NCBI GenBank assembly: GCA_946549155.1
Contig: CAMNQN010000029.1
Coordinates: 1 to 21,046, forward strand
Direction: 5' to 3'
Origin: an uncultured Lachnospiraceae bacterium
GTDB lineage: Bacteria > Bacillota > Clostridia > Lachnospirales > Lachnospiraceae
Length of the DNA stretch: 21,046 nt
In this document: one piece after another, positions 1-8,069 of the stretch
Numbering within the stretch: position 1 is the stretch's first letter
Layout of the letters: the number at the start of each line of letters is the position of its first letter
Program-made: the position numbers and the translations under genes
The notes under the pieces: generated by a model
What the model saw: only the letters and a program-made list of their open reading frames with translations
Told to the model about the DNA's origin: nothing
Databases searched by the model: none

Positions 1-50
1 CTGCCCGCCCGGCCCCGTCTTTTCCTGCGTCTGGGTAGTTAACAAAACAC
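1..50 (-). repeat. Dispersed intergenic repeat, copy R1
   Basis: Read on the minus strand this segment runs GTGTTTTGTTAA, then TACCCAGACGCAGGAAA, then a GC-rich tail. About 26 of the first 28 positions match the copy at 10629-10660, and the core also matches copies at 6453-6527 and 20858-20905. It lies downstream of the stop of the last importer gene. The copy may continue beyond the window edge. The remaining bases up to 89 form the 3' flank of the operon, where I see no convincing intrinsic terminator. Confidence 0.6.
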
Positions 51-89
51 GAAAAGGCCAAACCAGCCGCCATATCCGTTGTTTTGATA

Positions 90-848
90 TTACAGCACAG
101 CTTCCACCAAACTCTTTGTATAGTCCTTCTTCGGATGGTGAATAATCTCATCCGGCGTCCCCTGCTCCATCACTCTGCCCTGGCAGAGCACCAGCACCTC
201 ATCGCAAAAAGCCTGAACCAATGCCAGGTCATGGCAGATAAACAGGAAGGAAAGCCCTTCCTGTTCTTTCAGCTCCCGCAAAAGCTCCAGAATCTGCTTC
301 TGTACCGTCACATCCAGAGCGCTGGTGGCCTCGTCGCAGATCAGAACCGACGGTGTTACCGCCAGCGCCCGGGCGATGGCCGCCCGCTGGCACTGGCCCA
401 CGCTGACCTGATGGGGATACCGGGAGGCATATTCCGGCGGCAGGCCGCAGCGCACCAGCAATTCCTTTGCCCTTTCTCCTGTTTCACGGCGGCTGTATCC
501 GATATTGCGAAGACCTTCCCCGATACCGTCCCCCAGCGTTTGGCGGGGATCAAAGGACTCCACCGGCATCTGAAATACCATCTGAATATCCTGATAAACT
601 TTGCGCAGCTCTTTTCCCCGGGCCCTGGTGATATCCCTGCCCATCAGCCACACCCTTCCCTCCGTCATATCCGTCAGATGCGTGATCATTCTGGCAATAG
701 TGCTCTTTCCGGAGCCGGATTCCCCCACGATTCCCAGACACTGGCCCCGCTTTAGCGCAAAGCTGACATCGTCCACCGCCAGAAGAGCCTTCCTTCCGGA
801 AGGAAACACTTTTTTCAGATGTTCCGCTTTCAATATAGTTTCCGACAT
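90..848 (-). CDS. Nik/Cnt/Dpp-type ABC importer ATPase, second subunit (NikE/CntF-like)
   Basis: This 252-residue cytoplasmic ATPase would energise the importer encoded by the four preceding genes. Walker A is GESGSGKST at 42-50, the Walker B region is VLICDEATSALD at about 168-179, and the switch histidine is H206. The ABC signature is degenerate: residues 148-152 read VSVGQ where LSGGQ is usual. At about 250 residues it lacks the C-terminal extension of the roughly 330-residue DppF/OppF proteins and matches NikE and CntF in size. That favours a nickel, metal-chelate or opine substrate, but this is inferred from length and gene set, and peptide import remains possible. It is the last gene of the operon, 58 bp after its paralogue. 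A GGGAG sequence precedes the ATG. Confidence 0.85.
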   Translation of the reverse strand: MSETILKAEHLKKVFPSGRKALLAVDDVSFALKRGQCLGIVGESGSGKSTIARMITHLTDMTEGRVWLMGRDITRARGKELRKVYQDIQMVFQMPVESFDPRQTLGDGIGEGLRNIGYSRRETGERAKELLVRCGLPPEYASRYPHQVSVGQCQRAAIARALAVTPSVLICDEATSALDVTVQKQILELLRELKEQEGLSFLFICHDLALVQAFCDEVLVLCQGRVMEQGTPDEIIHHPKKDYTKSLVEAVL

Positions 849-906
849 GGTTCTTTGCTCCCATCCATACCGATTTGTGCCACAGGCATGGCACTTTTAT
901 TACAAT

Positions 907-1716
907 CTATTTTCCATCTTCTTCCTTTAGACGAAGCACCGAATCCATCAGGTTTTTCGTATATGCATTTTTAGAATGATGCAGCACCTGGTCTGTGGGG
1001 CCATAGTCCATAACCCTGCCGTTTTGCAGCACCAGCACCTGATCCGCCAGCGCCCCCGCCACACCGATATTATGGGTCACCACGATCATGGCCGTTTTGT
1101 ACTGATCCCGCATCTGTCTCAGGGTTTCCACCACCTGCTTCTGCACCGTCACATCCAGGGCGCTGGTGGGTTCATCCGCCAGAAGAAGGGACGGGTGAAG
1201 CATCATGGCCCCGCAGATGCCCACCCGCTGGTTCATACCGCCGGACAGCTCAAAGGGATAGCTGTCCAGCACACGCTCCGGGTCTGTCAGTCCGATTTTC
1301 TCCATAATCCTGGCAGCCCGCCGGTCGCTCTCTCTTCTGGCAGCCCGCCTTCCTCCGTTCAAAAGCCCGTGCTCCCGCAGGCTCTCGCAGAGCTGATTCC
1401 CCACCGTCCGGATGGGGCAGAAAGAGGCTCCGCTGTCCTGGAACACCATTCCAATCTCCGGGCCCAGAAGCTTTCGCAGTTCTTCTCCGGACAGATCGGT
1501 CAAATTTTTTTCTTTATAATAAATGTGCCCTCCGGTCACCCTCCCGGCACCGCCTAAAAGTCCCATGACCGCTTTGAGCACGGTACTCTTCCCGCTGCCG
1601 GACTCCCCCACAATACCGAGGATTTCCCCCTCCCGCAGCGCAAAGCTTACATTCTGAACCACCGGCTCTTTGTTATAGCATATGGTAACCTGTTCTACCC
1701 GCAGCAATGGCTCCAT
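907..1716 (-). CDS. Nik/Cnt/Dpp-type ABC importer ATPase, first subunit (NikD/CntD-like)
   Basis: This 269-residue ATPase has complete motifs: Walker A GESGSGKST at 37-45, signature LSGGMNQ at 157-163, Walker B LLLADEP at 177-183 followed by TSALD, and H-loop H215. It should form the nucleotide-binding heterodimer with the downstream ATPase, so its intact signature may compensate for the degenerate one there. I start it at the ATG at 1716 because AAGGAG sits 6 nt upstream; an in-frame GTG at 1719 would be too close. Length matches NikD/CntD rather than the longer DppD. It lies 29 bp after the binding-protein gene. Confidence 0.87.
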   Translation of the reverse strand: MEPLLRVEQVTICYNKEPVVQNVSFALREGEILGIVGESGSGKSTVLKAVMGLLGGAGRVTGGHIYYKEKNLTDLSGEELRKLLGPEIGMVFQDSGASFCPIRTVGNQLCESLREHGLLNGGRRAARRESDRRAARIMEKIGLTDPERVLDSYPFELSGGMNQRVGICGAMMLHPSLLLADEPTSALDVTVQKQVVETLRQMRDQYKTAMIVVTHNIGVAGALADQVLVLQNGRVMDYGPTDQVLHHSKNAYTKNLMDSVLRLKEEDGK

Positions 1717-1745
1717 CACCGTCTCCTTATGTATGTTCCAAACTC

Positions 1746-3278
1746 CTACTGTATATCAAGCCCTGCTGTGATCTCATAATAATCGCAGGGATGTGCCGCC
1801 ATACCGGTTACATTGGCCCTGGTCACAATTCCCATATTCAGATGCGCAACAAAGAAGAAAGAGCAGTCATCCAGTATCTTCTGCTGCAGTTTTACCGCAA
1901 GCGCCTCCCGCCTTTCACTGTCAAAGGTCTGATGCAGCTCCTCCACCAGCGCCGTCACCTCATCATTCTTATAATTCCCATAATTCTTGGATCCAACCAC
2001 GGTACTGGTGAAAAAGTATTCCGGATCCCCGGTGGGAGCCGTGGTGACGGAGCTTACGTACAGGTCAAACTCCCCGCCCGCCGCATAGGTCCTGTGGTCA
2101 GAGGTATTATTGATATCCACCTCGATTCCGATCTGCTTTAGGGTATCCTGGGCGTAGGTGGCCAGAAGCGGCTGCTCCAGACGGGTGGGATAGGTCAGCC
2201 AGCGGATGGTCAGCTTTTGCCCGTCCTTATCCACATATCCATCTCCATCCGTATCCGTCCAGCCCGCCTCCGCCAGAAGGGCCTTCGCGCCTTCCGGGTC
2301 ATACCCCGGCGCGGTTACCGCCTTATTGCCGTAGACAAAGCTGTCAGGGAACGCGCCCACTGCCGGTACGCAGCGCCCGCCGGCAAGCACCGTGCAGAAG
2401 GACTCCCGGTCAATTCCCATCCCGATTGCCCTGCGCACAAGGATATCCTGCACAATTTCGGAATCCATGTTGAACTGTCCGAAGAAGCAGCGGCTGGTGG
2501 GTATAGAATGGATGGTATAATCGGGATTATTCTCAAACAGGGAATAGTTATCGTACTGGAGCCCATAGGTTCCCTGGATATCCCCGGTCTGCAAAGCAGC
2601 GCAGAGAGCCCCCGCATCGGAGAAGGATTTTACGGTCACATTGTCCACCTTTACCTCCCCGCCCCAATAATTTTCATTCTTTACCAGATCGATCTGAGTG
2701 GGCGCAACCGCTGTGGCAATATACGGGCCGGTTCCCGCCACATTGGCAAATCCGCCTTCCCCCTGGATGCCGTACTCCATATCAATGATGGCGCCGTAGG
2801 GGTCTCCCAGGTAATGGATAATGGCCGGGCAGGGCTCCTCCGTGTGGATCGTCAGCATCAGCCCCTCCGCCTCCATGTGCTCAATCTTCAGGTCGCTGGG
2901 CGCCCGGTCATGCACCTCCACCAGATGCTCCAGGCATTCCTTCACCGCCTGGGCATCCATGGTCCGTCCGCTGGAAAACTCCACATCCTCCCGCAGGGTA
3001 ATTTTCACCGTATTCTCATCCACAAACTCGTACTCCGTGGCAAGCCAGGGCTCCACCTCCATGTTGTCATTATATTTGAACAGCGTCTCCCCCACGCCGT
3101 AGCGAAGGGCGCTCCACCCCGAATAATTATCATGGGGATTTAATCCTGCGTCTCCCATCTCCTCGCTGTATCCTGTGGTACCGTAAACGAACGTTTTTTC
3201 TTCCGCCGATGCCGTAATACCGGTCATTCCCAGCAAAACCGCGAAGGACAGGGCCCCGATAAACCATTTTTTCTTCAT
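1746..3278 (-). CDS. Extracytoplasmic solute-binding protein, SBP_bac_5 family (NikA/CntA/DppA-like)
   Basis: This 510-residue protein should capture the substrate outside the membrane and deliver it to the two permeases. Residues 1-25 form a signal peptide (MKKKW start, hydrophobic core, ASA before E26) that looks like a signal peptidase I substrate, with no lipobox cysteine. Family hallmarks are GLNPHD near 45-50, LREDVEFSSGR near 96-105, GTGPY near 182-186 and KNENYWGG near 200-207. An acidic loop DTDGDGYVD at 342-350 resembles a calcium-binding loop; such insertions recur in clostridial members. Size is closest to NikA (about 524) and CntA (about 532). Substrate cannot be read from sequence: metal chelate, nickel-histidine, opine or peptide are all open. 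Confidence 0.88.
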   Translation of the reverse strand: MKKKWFIGALSFAVLLGMTGITASAEEKTFVYGTTGYSEEMGDAGLNPHDNYSGWSALRYGVGETLFKYNDNMEVEPWLATEYEFVDENTVKITLREDVEFSSGRTMDAQAVKECLEHLVEVHDRAPSDLKIEHMEAEGLMLTIHTEEPCPAIIHYLGDPYGAIIDMEYGIQGEGGFANVAGTGPYIATAVAPTQIDLVKNENYWGGEVKVDNVTVKSFSDAGALCAALQTGDIQGTYGLQYDNYSLFENNPDYTIHSIPTSRCFFGQFNMDSEIVQDILVRRAIGMGIDRESFCTVLAGGRCVPAVGAFPDSFVYGNKAVTAPGYDPEGAKALLAEAGWTDTDGDGYVDKDGQKLTIRWLTYPTRLEQPLLATYAQDTLKQIGIEVDINNTSDHRTYAAGGEFDLYVSSVTTAPTGDPEYFFTSTVVGSKNYGNYKNDEVTALVEELHQTFDSERREALAVKLQQKILDDCSFFFVAHLNMGIVTRANVTGMAAHPCDYYEITAGLDIQ

Positions 3279-3315
3279 GTTCTTTTCCCACCTTTCTCAA
3301 TTAACCATCCGAACG

Positions 3316-4155
3316 TCATATTCCTTCTATTGTCCTCTGCTTAGGATCCATATAATCCCGCAGGGTATCCCCCAGCAGATTGAACACCATGACCGTAATA
3401 AAGACCGCCGCGCCGGGAGCCAGCACCATCCAGGGAGCCGCCTGCAGCAGGCTGCGCCCCTCATTGATCATGCTTCCCCATTCCGCCATGGGCGGCTTCA
3501 CGCCAAGCCCCAGAAAAGACAGGCCCGCCAGCTCCATCATCATTGTGCCGATATCCAGCACGGCCGTGACCAAAACCGGCCCCGCAATATTGGGAAGAAT
3601 ATGCTTCATAAGGAGCTTCGGCCCGCTGCTCCCCGACAGCTTCGCCGCCATCATATACGGGCTGTGTTTCTGTGCCAGCGTCAGGCCTCTGGCCAGTCTG
3701 GCAAATTTGGGCCAGCCAATCACCGCCAGAGCAATGATCGCATTGTGAACGCCGCCTCCCAGTACCCCAGCCACCGCCAGGGCGAACACCAGACCCGGAA
3801 AAGCAAGGAATAAGTCGGAGATACGCATCAAAACCGTGTCCACTCTGCCGTTATTCCATGCACAGATCATTCCGATGCCGGTTCCCACCACCGTGACAAT
3901 AACCACCAGCAGCAGGGTGGAAAAGATACTGGTGGTGCTTCCCACAAGAACCCGCGACAGCATATCCCTTCCGTACCGGTCTGTCCCCAGGGGATGGGCA
4001 AAGCTGGGGGGCTTCTGGGCCATGGTCAGATCCTGTGCATAGGGATCATAGGGACAGACATGCTCTCCGAAGGCCGCAGTCAAAAGAAGCAGAAGGGTCA
4101 AAATCAAAAAGAAAATCAATTTCCTTTTTACGTGAACCGCCTTTTTCCCGGTCAT
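3316..4155 (-). CDS. Nik/Cnt/Dpp-type ABC importer permease (NikC/DppC-like)
   Basis: This 279-residue inner-membrane permease has an N-terminal membrane segment (about 13-29), the family-typical HPLGTDRYGRDMLSRV stretch near 54-69, and a binding-protein-dependent transport domain ending in LGVKPPMAEWGSMI, the coupling-loop region. Its length matches NikC (277). Its ATG overlaps the stop region of the upstream permease by 4 bp (ATGA), a sign of translational coupling. GGAGG lies just upstream of the ATG. It pairs with the other permease to form the channel. The binding-protein gene starts 37 bp downstream. Confidence 0.9.
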   Translation of the reverse strand: MTGKKAVHVKRKLIFFLILTLLLLLTAAFGEHVCPYDPYAQDLTMAQKPPSFAHPLGTDRYGRDMLSRVLVGSTTSIFSTLLLVVIVTVVGTGIGMICAWNNGRVDTVLMRISDLFLAFPGLVFALAVAGVLGGGVHNAIIALAVIGWPKFARLARGLTLAQKHSPYMMAAKLSGSSGPKLLMKHILPNIAGPVLVTAVLDIGTMMMELAGLSFLGLGVKPPMAEWGSMINEGRSLLQAAPWMVLAPGAAVFITVMVFNLLGDTLRDYMDPKQRTIEGI

Positions 4156-5096
4156 CCCTCCTCACCTCCAAGTCTCACACGGGGATCCAGATAGTGATAG
4201 ACAATATCTGTCACCAGATTCACCAGTACGTAAATCACGGCCATCCATGCCACATACGCCTGAATGATGGGATAGTCCCGCATGGTGATGGCGTCCACCG
4301 CCATTTTTCCCACTCCGTCCCACATAAAAATCGTCTCCACAATCGTCGTTCCCCCAAGAAGGCTGCCGATGGACAGGGCCAGCAGCGTAATAATCGTAAG
4401 CATGGAGGATTTCATCACACTCCTCCCTATAATCACAGACCCTCTGATTCCCCGGGCCCTCGCCCCCGTCACATAATCCTTCCCCAGCTCCTCCAGCACC
4501 GCTGCCCGCACCTGCCTGGTATATTTCGATGCCATGGAAATCGACAGGGTCAGTGTGGGAAGCACCAGGCTCCGGGCCACATTGTCATTCGTGACAACCG
4601 GAAGGAAATTCAGCCGGATGGTCAGGAAATAGATCAGCACCAGCGCCGCAAAAAAATTGGGCATGGAGTTTCCGATAAAGCTGAGAAAACGAATCAGGTA
4701 GTCCATCCACCGATTCTGCCTGACGGCGGATAAAATTCCAAGGGGTATGGCGATCAGCAGGGTCAGTACAATGGACGTAATCGTCAAAAGAAGGGTGGCC
4801 GGAAGCTTTGATACAAAGGTCTCATACACATCCCGGTGGGAAACGTAGCTGATTCCCATATCCCCGGTAACCATTCCGGCAAACCAGGCGGCATACTGAA
4901 CCAGAAACGGCTTATCCAGCCCGTACTCCGCCTTTGTCTGATCAATAATTTCCTGCGGCACCGCTGCCCCCGCATTTTCATACATATAAGTCACGGCATC
5001 CCCGCCGGCCAGACGCATCATGGCAAAAGACAAAAATGTGATCCCGATGAGAATCGGAATCAGCTGCAGCAATCTTTTTACGATGTATTTTCCCAT
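4152..5096 (-). CDS. Nik/Cnt/Dpp-type ABC importer permease (NikB/DppB-like)
   Basis: This 314-residue permease is identical in length to E. coli NikB. It opens with KYIVKRLLQLIPILIGITF, the typical first membrane segment of the DppB/NikB group, and ends with YHYLDPRVRLG, a common C-terminal motif. It is the first gene of the five-gene operon, about 60 nt downstream of a predicted start site from the promoter at 5163-5207. The ribosome site is weak (AGG at moderate spacing), so initiation may be modest. The order permease, permease, binding protein, ATPase, ATPase differs from nik and cnt operons, where the binding protein comes first. Confidence 0.9.
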   Translation of the reverse strand: MGKYIVKRLLQLIPILIGITFLSFAMMRLAGGDAVTYMYENAGAAVPQEIIDQTKAEYGLDKPFLVQYAAWFAGMVTGDMGISYVSHRDVYETFVSKLPATLLLTITSIVLTLLIAIPLGILSAVRQNRWMDYLIRFLSFIGNSMPNFFAALVLIYFLTIRLNFLPVVTNDNVARSLVLPTLTLSISMASKYTRQVRAAVLEELGKDYVTGARARGIRGSVIIGRSVMKSSMLTIITLLALSIGSLLGGTTIVETIFMWDGVGKMAVDAITMRDYPIIQAYVAWMAVIYVLVNLVTDIVYHYLDPRVRLGGEEG

Positions 5097-5162
5097 TTTC
5101 TTACCTGTACTTTCCCGTATTCGCTTCTTCTTTTCGCGCCCGCAAAAAGTAATGATACTTTT

Positions 5163-5207
5163 ATTTTATCGGTATTTCACGAATTTCACAAGCCTCCCGA
5201 GGGGATA
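5163..5207 (-). promoter_or_regulatory. Promoter with shared upstream box, copy A (Nik-type operon)
   Basis: On the minus strand TAT is followed by 13 bp (CCCCTCGGGAGGC), then the -35 TTGTGA, a 17 bp spacer and the -10 TAAAAT. The same 45 bp layout occurs at 6207-6251, 10534-10578 and 10672-10716. The box abuts the -35 element, so a bound regulator would be centred near -43, suitable either for class II activation or for repression. Just upstream is CAAAAACGGAATG, which recurs before copy C. Confidence 0.7.
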
Positions 5208-5276
5208 CCTCCCATTCCGTTTTTGCATGGATATCCATTCCTTTATTATCTCAGACACGCCCTGCCGTCCCAAAGC

Positions 5277-6176
5277 TCAGTCCCGCAGCCTTTTTATAAG
5301 AAATTCCAGGAATCCGCCTGCCGGCGACGACAGCTCCTCCCCCCTTCGTTTTACATACCCGAATGCGATTCCAGCCTCCGCCGGAGCCAGCGTGCGGCCC
5401 TTTGCCGTCTCTTTTAACGGCGTTCCGGATAAATAACCTCCGCTGATATTCACCAGATCTCCAAATTGAAGCAGTCTTTCCATAATATAGTCACTGTTCG
5501 TTGTGACCACCGTCTCCGCCTCCGCTGCGGCCCGCCCCTTTTCATCCGTAATATTCCAGTAATTATCCGGCGAAAATTCATCGGGGAACCGCTGAAGCAG
5601 CTTCATTTTCGAAAAATCCGCCGCTCCTCCCTCCCTGCAGCCGCCTCCGTAATACAGGGTAACCACCGTCTCCTTTAAGGGCACAAACTCCAGGTAATTT
5701 CTGGAAATATAATACTGAAAGGCGGACAGTTGATTTTTCATCACATAGACAAAGCCCAGATCATCCATCCTCTCCCGCACACGCTCCACAATTTCCCGGC
5801 AGTCCGCCGAATGAATCTGATAATGCAGCCCCTCATCCTGTTTTTTCTCATAAAATTTCACAAAGGTGTCCGCAAACCAGGAGCTGGGGTTACAGGAAAT
5901 GGAAAGAGTCTTAGCCTCCGGTATCCTGCCGGAGGACTGTATCTTCTGAAGATTATCCAGGATCTGGCAGGCGAAGGGGTACATCCGCTCCGCCTCCTGG
6001 GTCATCCGGATCCCCTTGGGCAGCCGTTCAAAAAGCGTGGTGCCCGTCTCCTCCTCCATAGCCTTCACCGTCTTGCTCACACTGGACTGGGTGGTAAACA
6101 ACGCCTCCGCCGCTTTGCTGAAGGAGCCGGTCTGAACGCAGGCCACAAAATATTCAATCTGTCTCATATCCAACAT
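5277..6176 (-). CDS. LysR-family transcriptional regulator
   Basis: This 299-residue protein has the standard LysR layout. A winged helix-turn-helix lies at about 4-62, with the recognition region GSFSKAAEALFTTQSSVSK at 17-35 and the wing TTLFERLPKGIRMT. An effector-binding domain fills the remainder. LysR proteins usually control adjacent genes, and this one lies immediately upstream of the Nik-type operon on the same strand, with a 180 bp gap holding promoter A. A similar promoter (copy B) precedes lysR itself, so autoregulation through the same box is plausible. The start could be 6176 or the ATG at 6167; the ribosome site does not settle it. The effector is unknown. Confidence 0.9.
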   Translation of the reverse strand: MLDMRQIEYFVACVQTGSFSKAAEALFTTQSSVSKTVKAMEEETGTTLFERLPKGIRMTQEAERMYPFACQILDNLQKIQSSGRIPEAKTLSISCNPSSWFADTFVKFYEKKQDEGLHYQIHSADCREIVERVRERMDDLGFVYVMKNQLSAFQYYISRNYLEFVPLKETVVTLYYGGGCREGGAADFSKMKLLQRFPDEFSPDNYWNITDEKGRAAAEAETVVTTNSDYIMERLLQFGDLVNISGGYLSGTPLKETAKGRTLAPAEAGIAFGYVKRRGEELSSPAGGFLEFLIKRLRD

Positions 6177-6206
6177 ATCCTCTTACCATCCTCCCTGTTT
6201 TCTGAA

Positions 6207-6251
6207 ATTTTAACGAAAAAAGGGAGGCTTTACAAGCCTCCCAGGGGGTTA
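6207..6251 (-). promoter_or_regulatory. Promoter with shared upstream box, copy B (lysR)
   Basis: Minus strand: TAA, 13 bp (CCCCCTGGGAGGC), -35 TTGTAA, 17 bp spacer, -10 TAAAAT. Geometry is identical to the three other copies. The predicted transcript starts about 25 nt before the lysR ATG. The -35 and spacer coincide with an intrinsic-terminator hairpin for transcripts arriving from upstream. Confidence 0.68.
6216..6242 (-). terminator. Intrinsic terminator upstream of lysR
   Basis: On the minus strand GGGAGGCTT, a 3-nt loop (GTA), AAGCCTCCC and six T residues form a 9 bp GC-rich stem with a U tract. It would stop read-through from the FecBCD-methyltransferase operon, whose last stop codon is about 290 bp upstream. 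It overlaps promoter B, so one sequence apparently serves as terminator and promoter. Confidence 0.7.
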
Positions 6252-6452
6252 TTTTTACGTGACCGCCTCCAAACGCCTGGCGGAATGAGGGGTTCTGAAC
6301 CAATATCCGTCGATTAAGTTATCGGTTTAAACTCCCTGTCAGTTTTAGGTGTTGCCGCTCAGCGGTCAAAGTGGAGGCCATTCCAGTAGATATGATCTCT
6401 TACCTTCGTTTCCGGCAAAATTAGTATGCCACATTTCGCGTGCTTCTGTAAA
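6252..6452. other. Intergenic stretch without an identifiable gene
   Basis: This forms the main part of a gene-free interval between lysR and the methyltransferase at 6529. I see no ORF with a ribosome site. The part around 6330-6400 has an inverted repeat (CCGCTCAGCGG near 6355) and may be decayed insertion-sequence material, but I cannot identify a family. The rest of the interval holds promoter B, the terminator and repeat R2. Confidence 0.4.
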
Positions 6453-6527
6453 TTCAGCCAGGAAACAGCAGGAAGAGGCGGCCCTGCACGCCCGCCTCTT
6501 CCTGCGTCCTGCTAATCAACAAAACTG
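6453..6527. repeat. Palindromic dispersed repeat, copy R2
   Basis: A perfect 14 bp inverted repeat, GCAGGAAGAGGCGG (6468-6481) and CCGCCTCTTCCTGC (6492-6505), encloses a 10 nt loop. Partial pairing continues outward (AGGA/TCCT). Each arm matches the core of the dispersed repeat also found at 20858-20905: AGGAcgCAGGAAG, AGGCGGGCG and GCAGGGCC on the minus strand, and CCAGGAaACAGCAGG on the plus strand. It therefore looks like two inverted half-elements joined. It sits directly behind the methyltransferase stop codon and could act as an RNA-stabilising hairpin. No U tract follows. Confidence 0.65.
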
Positions 6528-6528
6528 A

Positions 6529-7281
6529 TCATTGGCAAGAATATGATTTATCCCCATAAAGCCGGAAGAACTGTTTTCCTTCATATAGGATCCGGTTTTT
6601 CTCATCATAAGATACCTCTTCGGACACATTCTCCCAACCGATATTCTCATATCCCAGCCGCTCCATCACGGCAATATCCCATTCCGGCCGATTGACATCC
6701 CGCAGCTTCAGTTCCCTGCGAAACCCTCTTGCCTCCTCGTAATCCGTATAGGAAACCGGCGGCTTTTCCCCGAACCGCTCCTCATATTTTTGTTCCCGGC
6801 CGGCGGAGTTTTCCATATCCCTGTCGTGATTCGCGTCAAATACGATCACCCGTCCTCCCGGCTTCAGGCAGCGAAGCCAGCTCTTATAGGCCAGTTCGGG
6901 CTCTTTGATCGTCCACACCACATTTCTGCTGACAATCAGATCAAAGGAGTGATCCGGAAAGGTCAGTTCCTGGGAGTTCATCAGGAAATATTCCGGCTCT
7001 ACCCCCATTCGCCGGGAGTTTTTCCTGGCCTCCATCAGCATATTCTCCGATATATCGATTCCGATGGTTCTGTGCCCCGCCATGGCCAATATGGTGGCAA
7101 AGAGACCCGGTCCGGTTCCCACATCCAGAATATCCAGCGCCCCCTCTCTGGGAGCCAGTTTTAAGACTGCCCGGGTCCACACCTCTCTTCCCGGCATTTC
7201 AAAATCCTTCGCAACCACACGCCGGCTGAACCCCTCCGCGGATACCTGCCAGCCGTGTGTAATTCTCTCCTGTAAATCCAT
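6529..7281 (-). CDS. Class I SAM-dependent methyltransferase, copy 1 of 3
   Basis: This 250-residue protein has a Rossmann-fold SAM-binding motif I, LDVGTGPGL, at 52-60 and an acidic residue D76 (IGIDIS) for the ribose. It shares three landmarks with the proteins at 10768 and 11532: SRNVVW at 118-123, the FDAN block at 148-151, and RPEWD followed by LGY in the C-terminal part. The subfamily substrate is unknown to me; small-molecule methylation is likely, and class I folds can also transfer the aminocarboxypropyl group of SAM. I start it at 7281, where AGGAGG lies 3 nt upstream; an upstream in-frame extension would lie inside the ATPase gene. It is the last gene of the FecBCD-type operon, 13 bp after the ATPase. 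Confidence 0.87.
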   Translation of the reverse strand: MDLQERITHGWQVSAEGFSRRVVAKDFEMPGREVWTRAVLKLAPREGALDILDVGTGPGLFATILAMAGHRTIGIDISENMLMEARKNSRRMGVEPEYFLMNSQELTFPDHSFDLIVSRNVVWTIKEPELAYKSWLRCLKPGGRVIVFDANHDRDMENSAGREQKYEERFGEKPPVSYTDYEEARGFRRELKLRDVNRPEWDIAVMERLGYENIGWENVSEEVSYDEKNRILYEGKQFFRLYGDKSYSCQ

Positions 7282-7294
7282 TTGCCTCCTCCTG

Positions 7295-8065
7295 TCAAAA
7301 TACACAATCCAACGCAACCACATGCCGGCCGCCGTGCCGGTCCTGATAGATCTCCGCCTCAACGCCGTAAACCTCCCGGAGCATACGCTCTGTGAATACC
7401 TCCCGGGGCCTTCCTTCTCCATACACGCTTCCCTGATCCAGCACCACCACATGATCCGCGTATCTGGCGGCAAGATCCATCTGATGCAGCGTAACCAGTG
7501 TGGTAAATTGTTTTTCCCTGGTAATATCCCGCAGAAAATTCATCAGCTTAAACTGTTTATTCAAATCCAGCGCGCTGGCAGGTTCATCCATAATCAGCAC
7601 CCGCGGATTGCGAACCAGCGTCTGGGCAATGAACACCAGCTGCCTTTGCCCGCCGGACAGCTCCGAGATCTTCCGCCCCGCAAACTGAGAAACAGACATC
7701 AGCTCCATGACGGAGGCCACCTTTTCCTGATCCTCCGGAGTTACGCGAAAAGACAGGCTGTCCACCAGGCCCAGCAGAATAATCTCATAAACGTTCAGAT
7801 TTGCATCACAGGCCGTATTCTGGCTAAGATAGCTGGTCAGCCTGGTTCTCCCCGCCACGCCAAGGGACTTTTGATCCCGCTGGCAGATTCGGATATCTCC
7901 CCGTCCGGCTTCCAGCCCCGCGATACATTTCAGCATAGTGGTCTTTCCTACGCCGTTGACCCCGATCACGGCTGTAATTTCCCCAGGCTTCGCCGTAAAA
8001 CTGACATCCCTTATGATTTCCGTTCCTCCGGGATAGCGAAATCCCAAATGATAAACCTCCAGCAT
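7295..8065 (-). CDS. FecE/BtuD/FhuC-type ABC importer ATPase
   Basis: This 256-residue ATPase belongs to the iron-chelate/cobalamin class of importers. Walker A is GVNGVGKTT at 35-43, the signature LSGGQRQ is at 136-142, Walker B VLIMDEP includes D160 and E161, and the switch histidine is H194 (TLHQMDLA, typical of this group). It would pair with the permease encoded just upstream. I prefer the ATG at 8065 because AGAGGA lies 7 nt upstream, over a GTG at 8068. Family members import ferric siderophores, heme, cobalamin and in some bacteria nickel or cobalt, so substrate is undecided. Confidence 0.9.
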   Translation of the reverse strand: MLEVYHLGFRYPGGTEIIRDVSFTAKPGEITAVIGVNGVGKTTMLKCIAGLEAGRGDIRICQRDQKSLGVAGRTRLTSYLSQNTACDANLNVYEIILLGLVDSLSFRVTPEDQEKVASVMELMSVSQFAGRKISELSGGQRQLVFIAQTLVRNPRVLIMDEPASALDLNKQFKLMNFLRDITREKQFTTLVTLHQMDLAARYADHVVVLDQGSVYGEGRPREVFTERMLREVYGVEAEIYQDRHGGRHVVALDCVF

Positions 8066-8069
8066 CACT

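Noticed and set aside
2229..2255. Acidic DTDGDGYVD loop as evidence for a dockerin or EF-hand protein
   Set aside because: It is a single loop inside a full SBP_bac_5 protein, a recurring decoration in this family, with no second EF-hand or dockerin repeat.
2217..3143. 308-codon open frame on the plus strand inside the Nik-type binding-protein gene
   Set aside because: It is antisense to a well-supported SBP_bac_5 gene, and its translation is rich in His, Arg and Pro with no family resemblance.
6330..6400. Insertion-sequence remnant between lysR and the methyltransferase
   Set aside because: The stretch looks foreign to its surroundings, but I could not identify a transposase fragment, terminal repeats or target duplication, so it is not called as a mobile element.
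6468..6505. R2 palindrome as a rho-independent terminator of the FecBCD-methyltransferase operon
   Set aside because: The stem is strong but no U tract follows on either strand, and the arms match a dispersed repeat; the U-tailed hairpin at 6216-6242 is the better terminator.
7282..7473. N-terminal extension of methyltransferase copy 1 into the ATPase gene
   Set aside because: A ribosome site AGGAGG directly precedes the ATG at 7281, and the extension lies wholly inside the neighbouring gene with no similarity to the other two methyltransferases.
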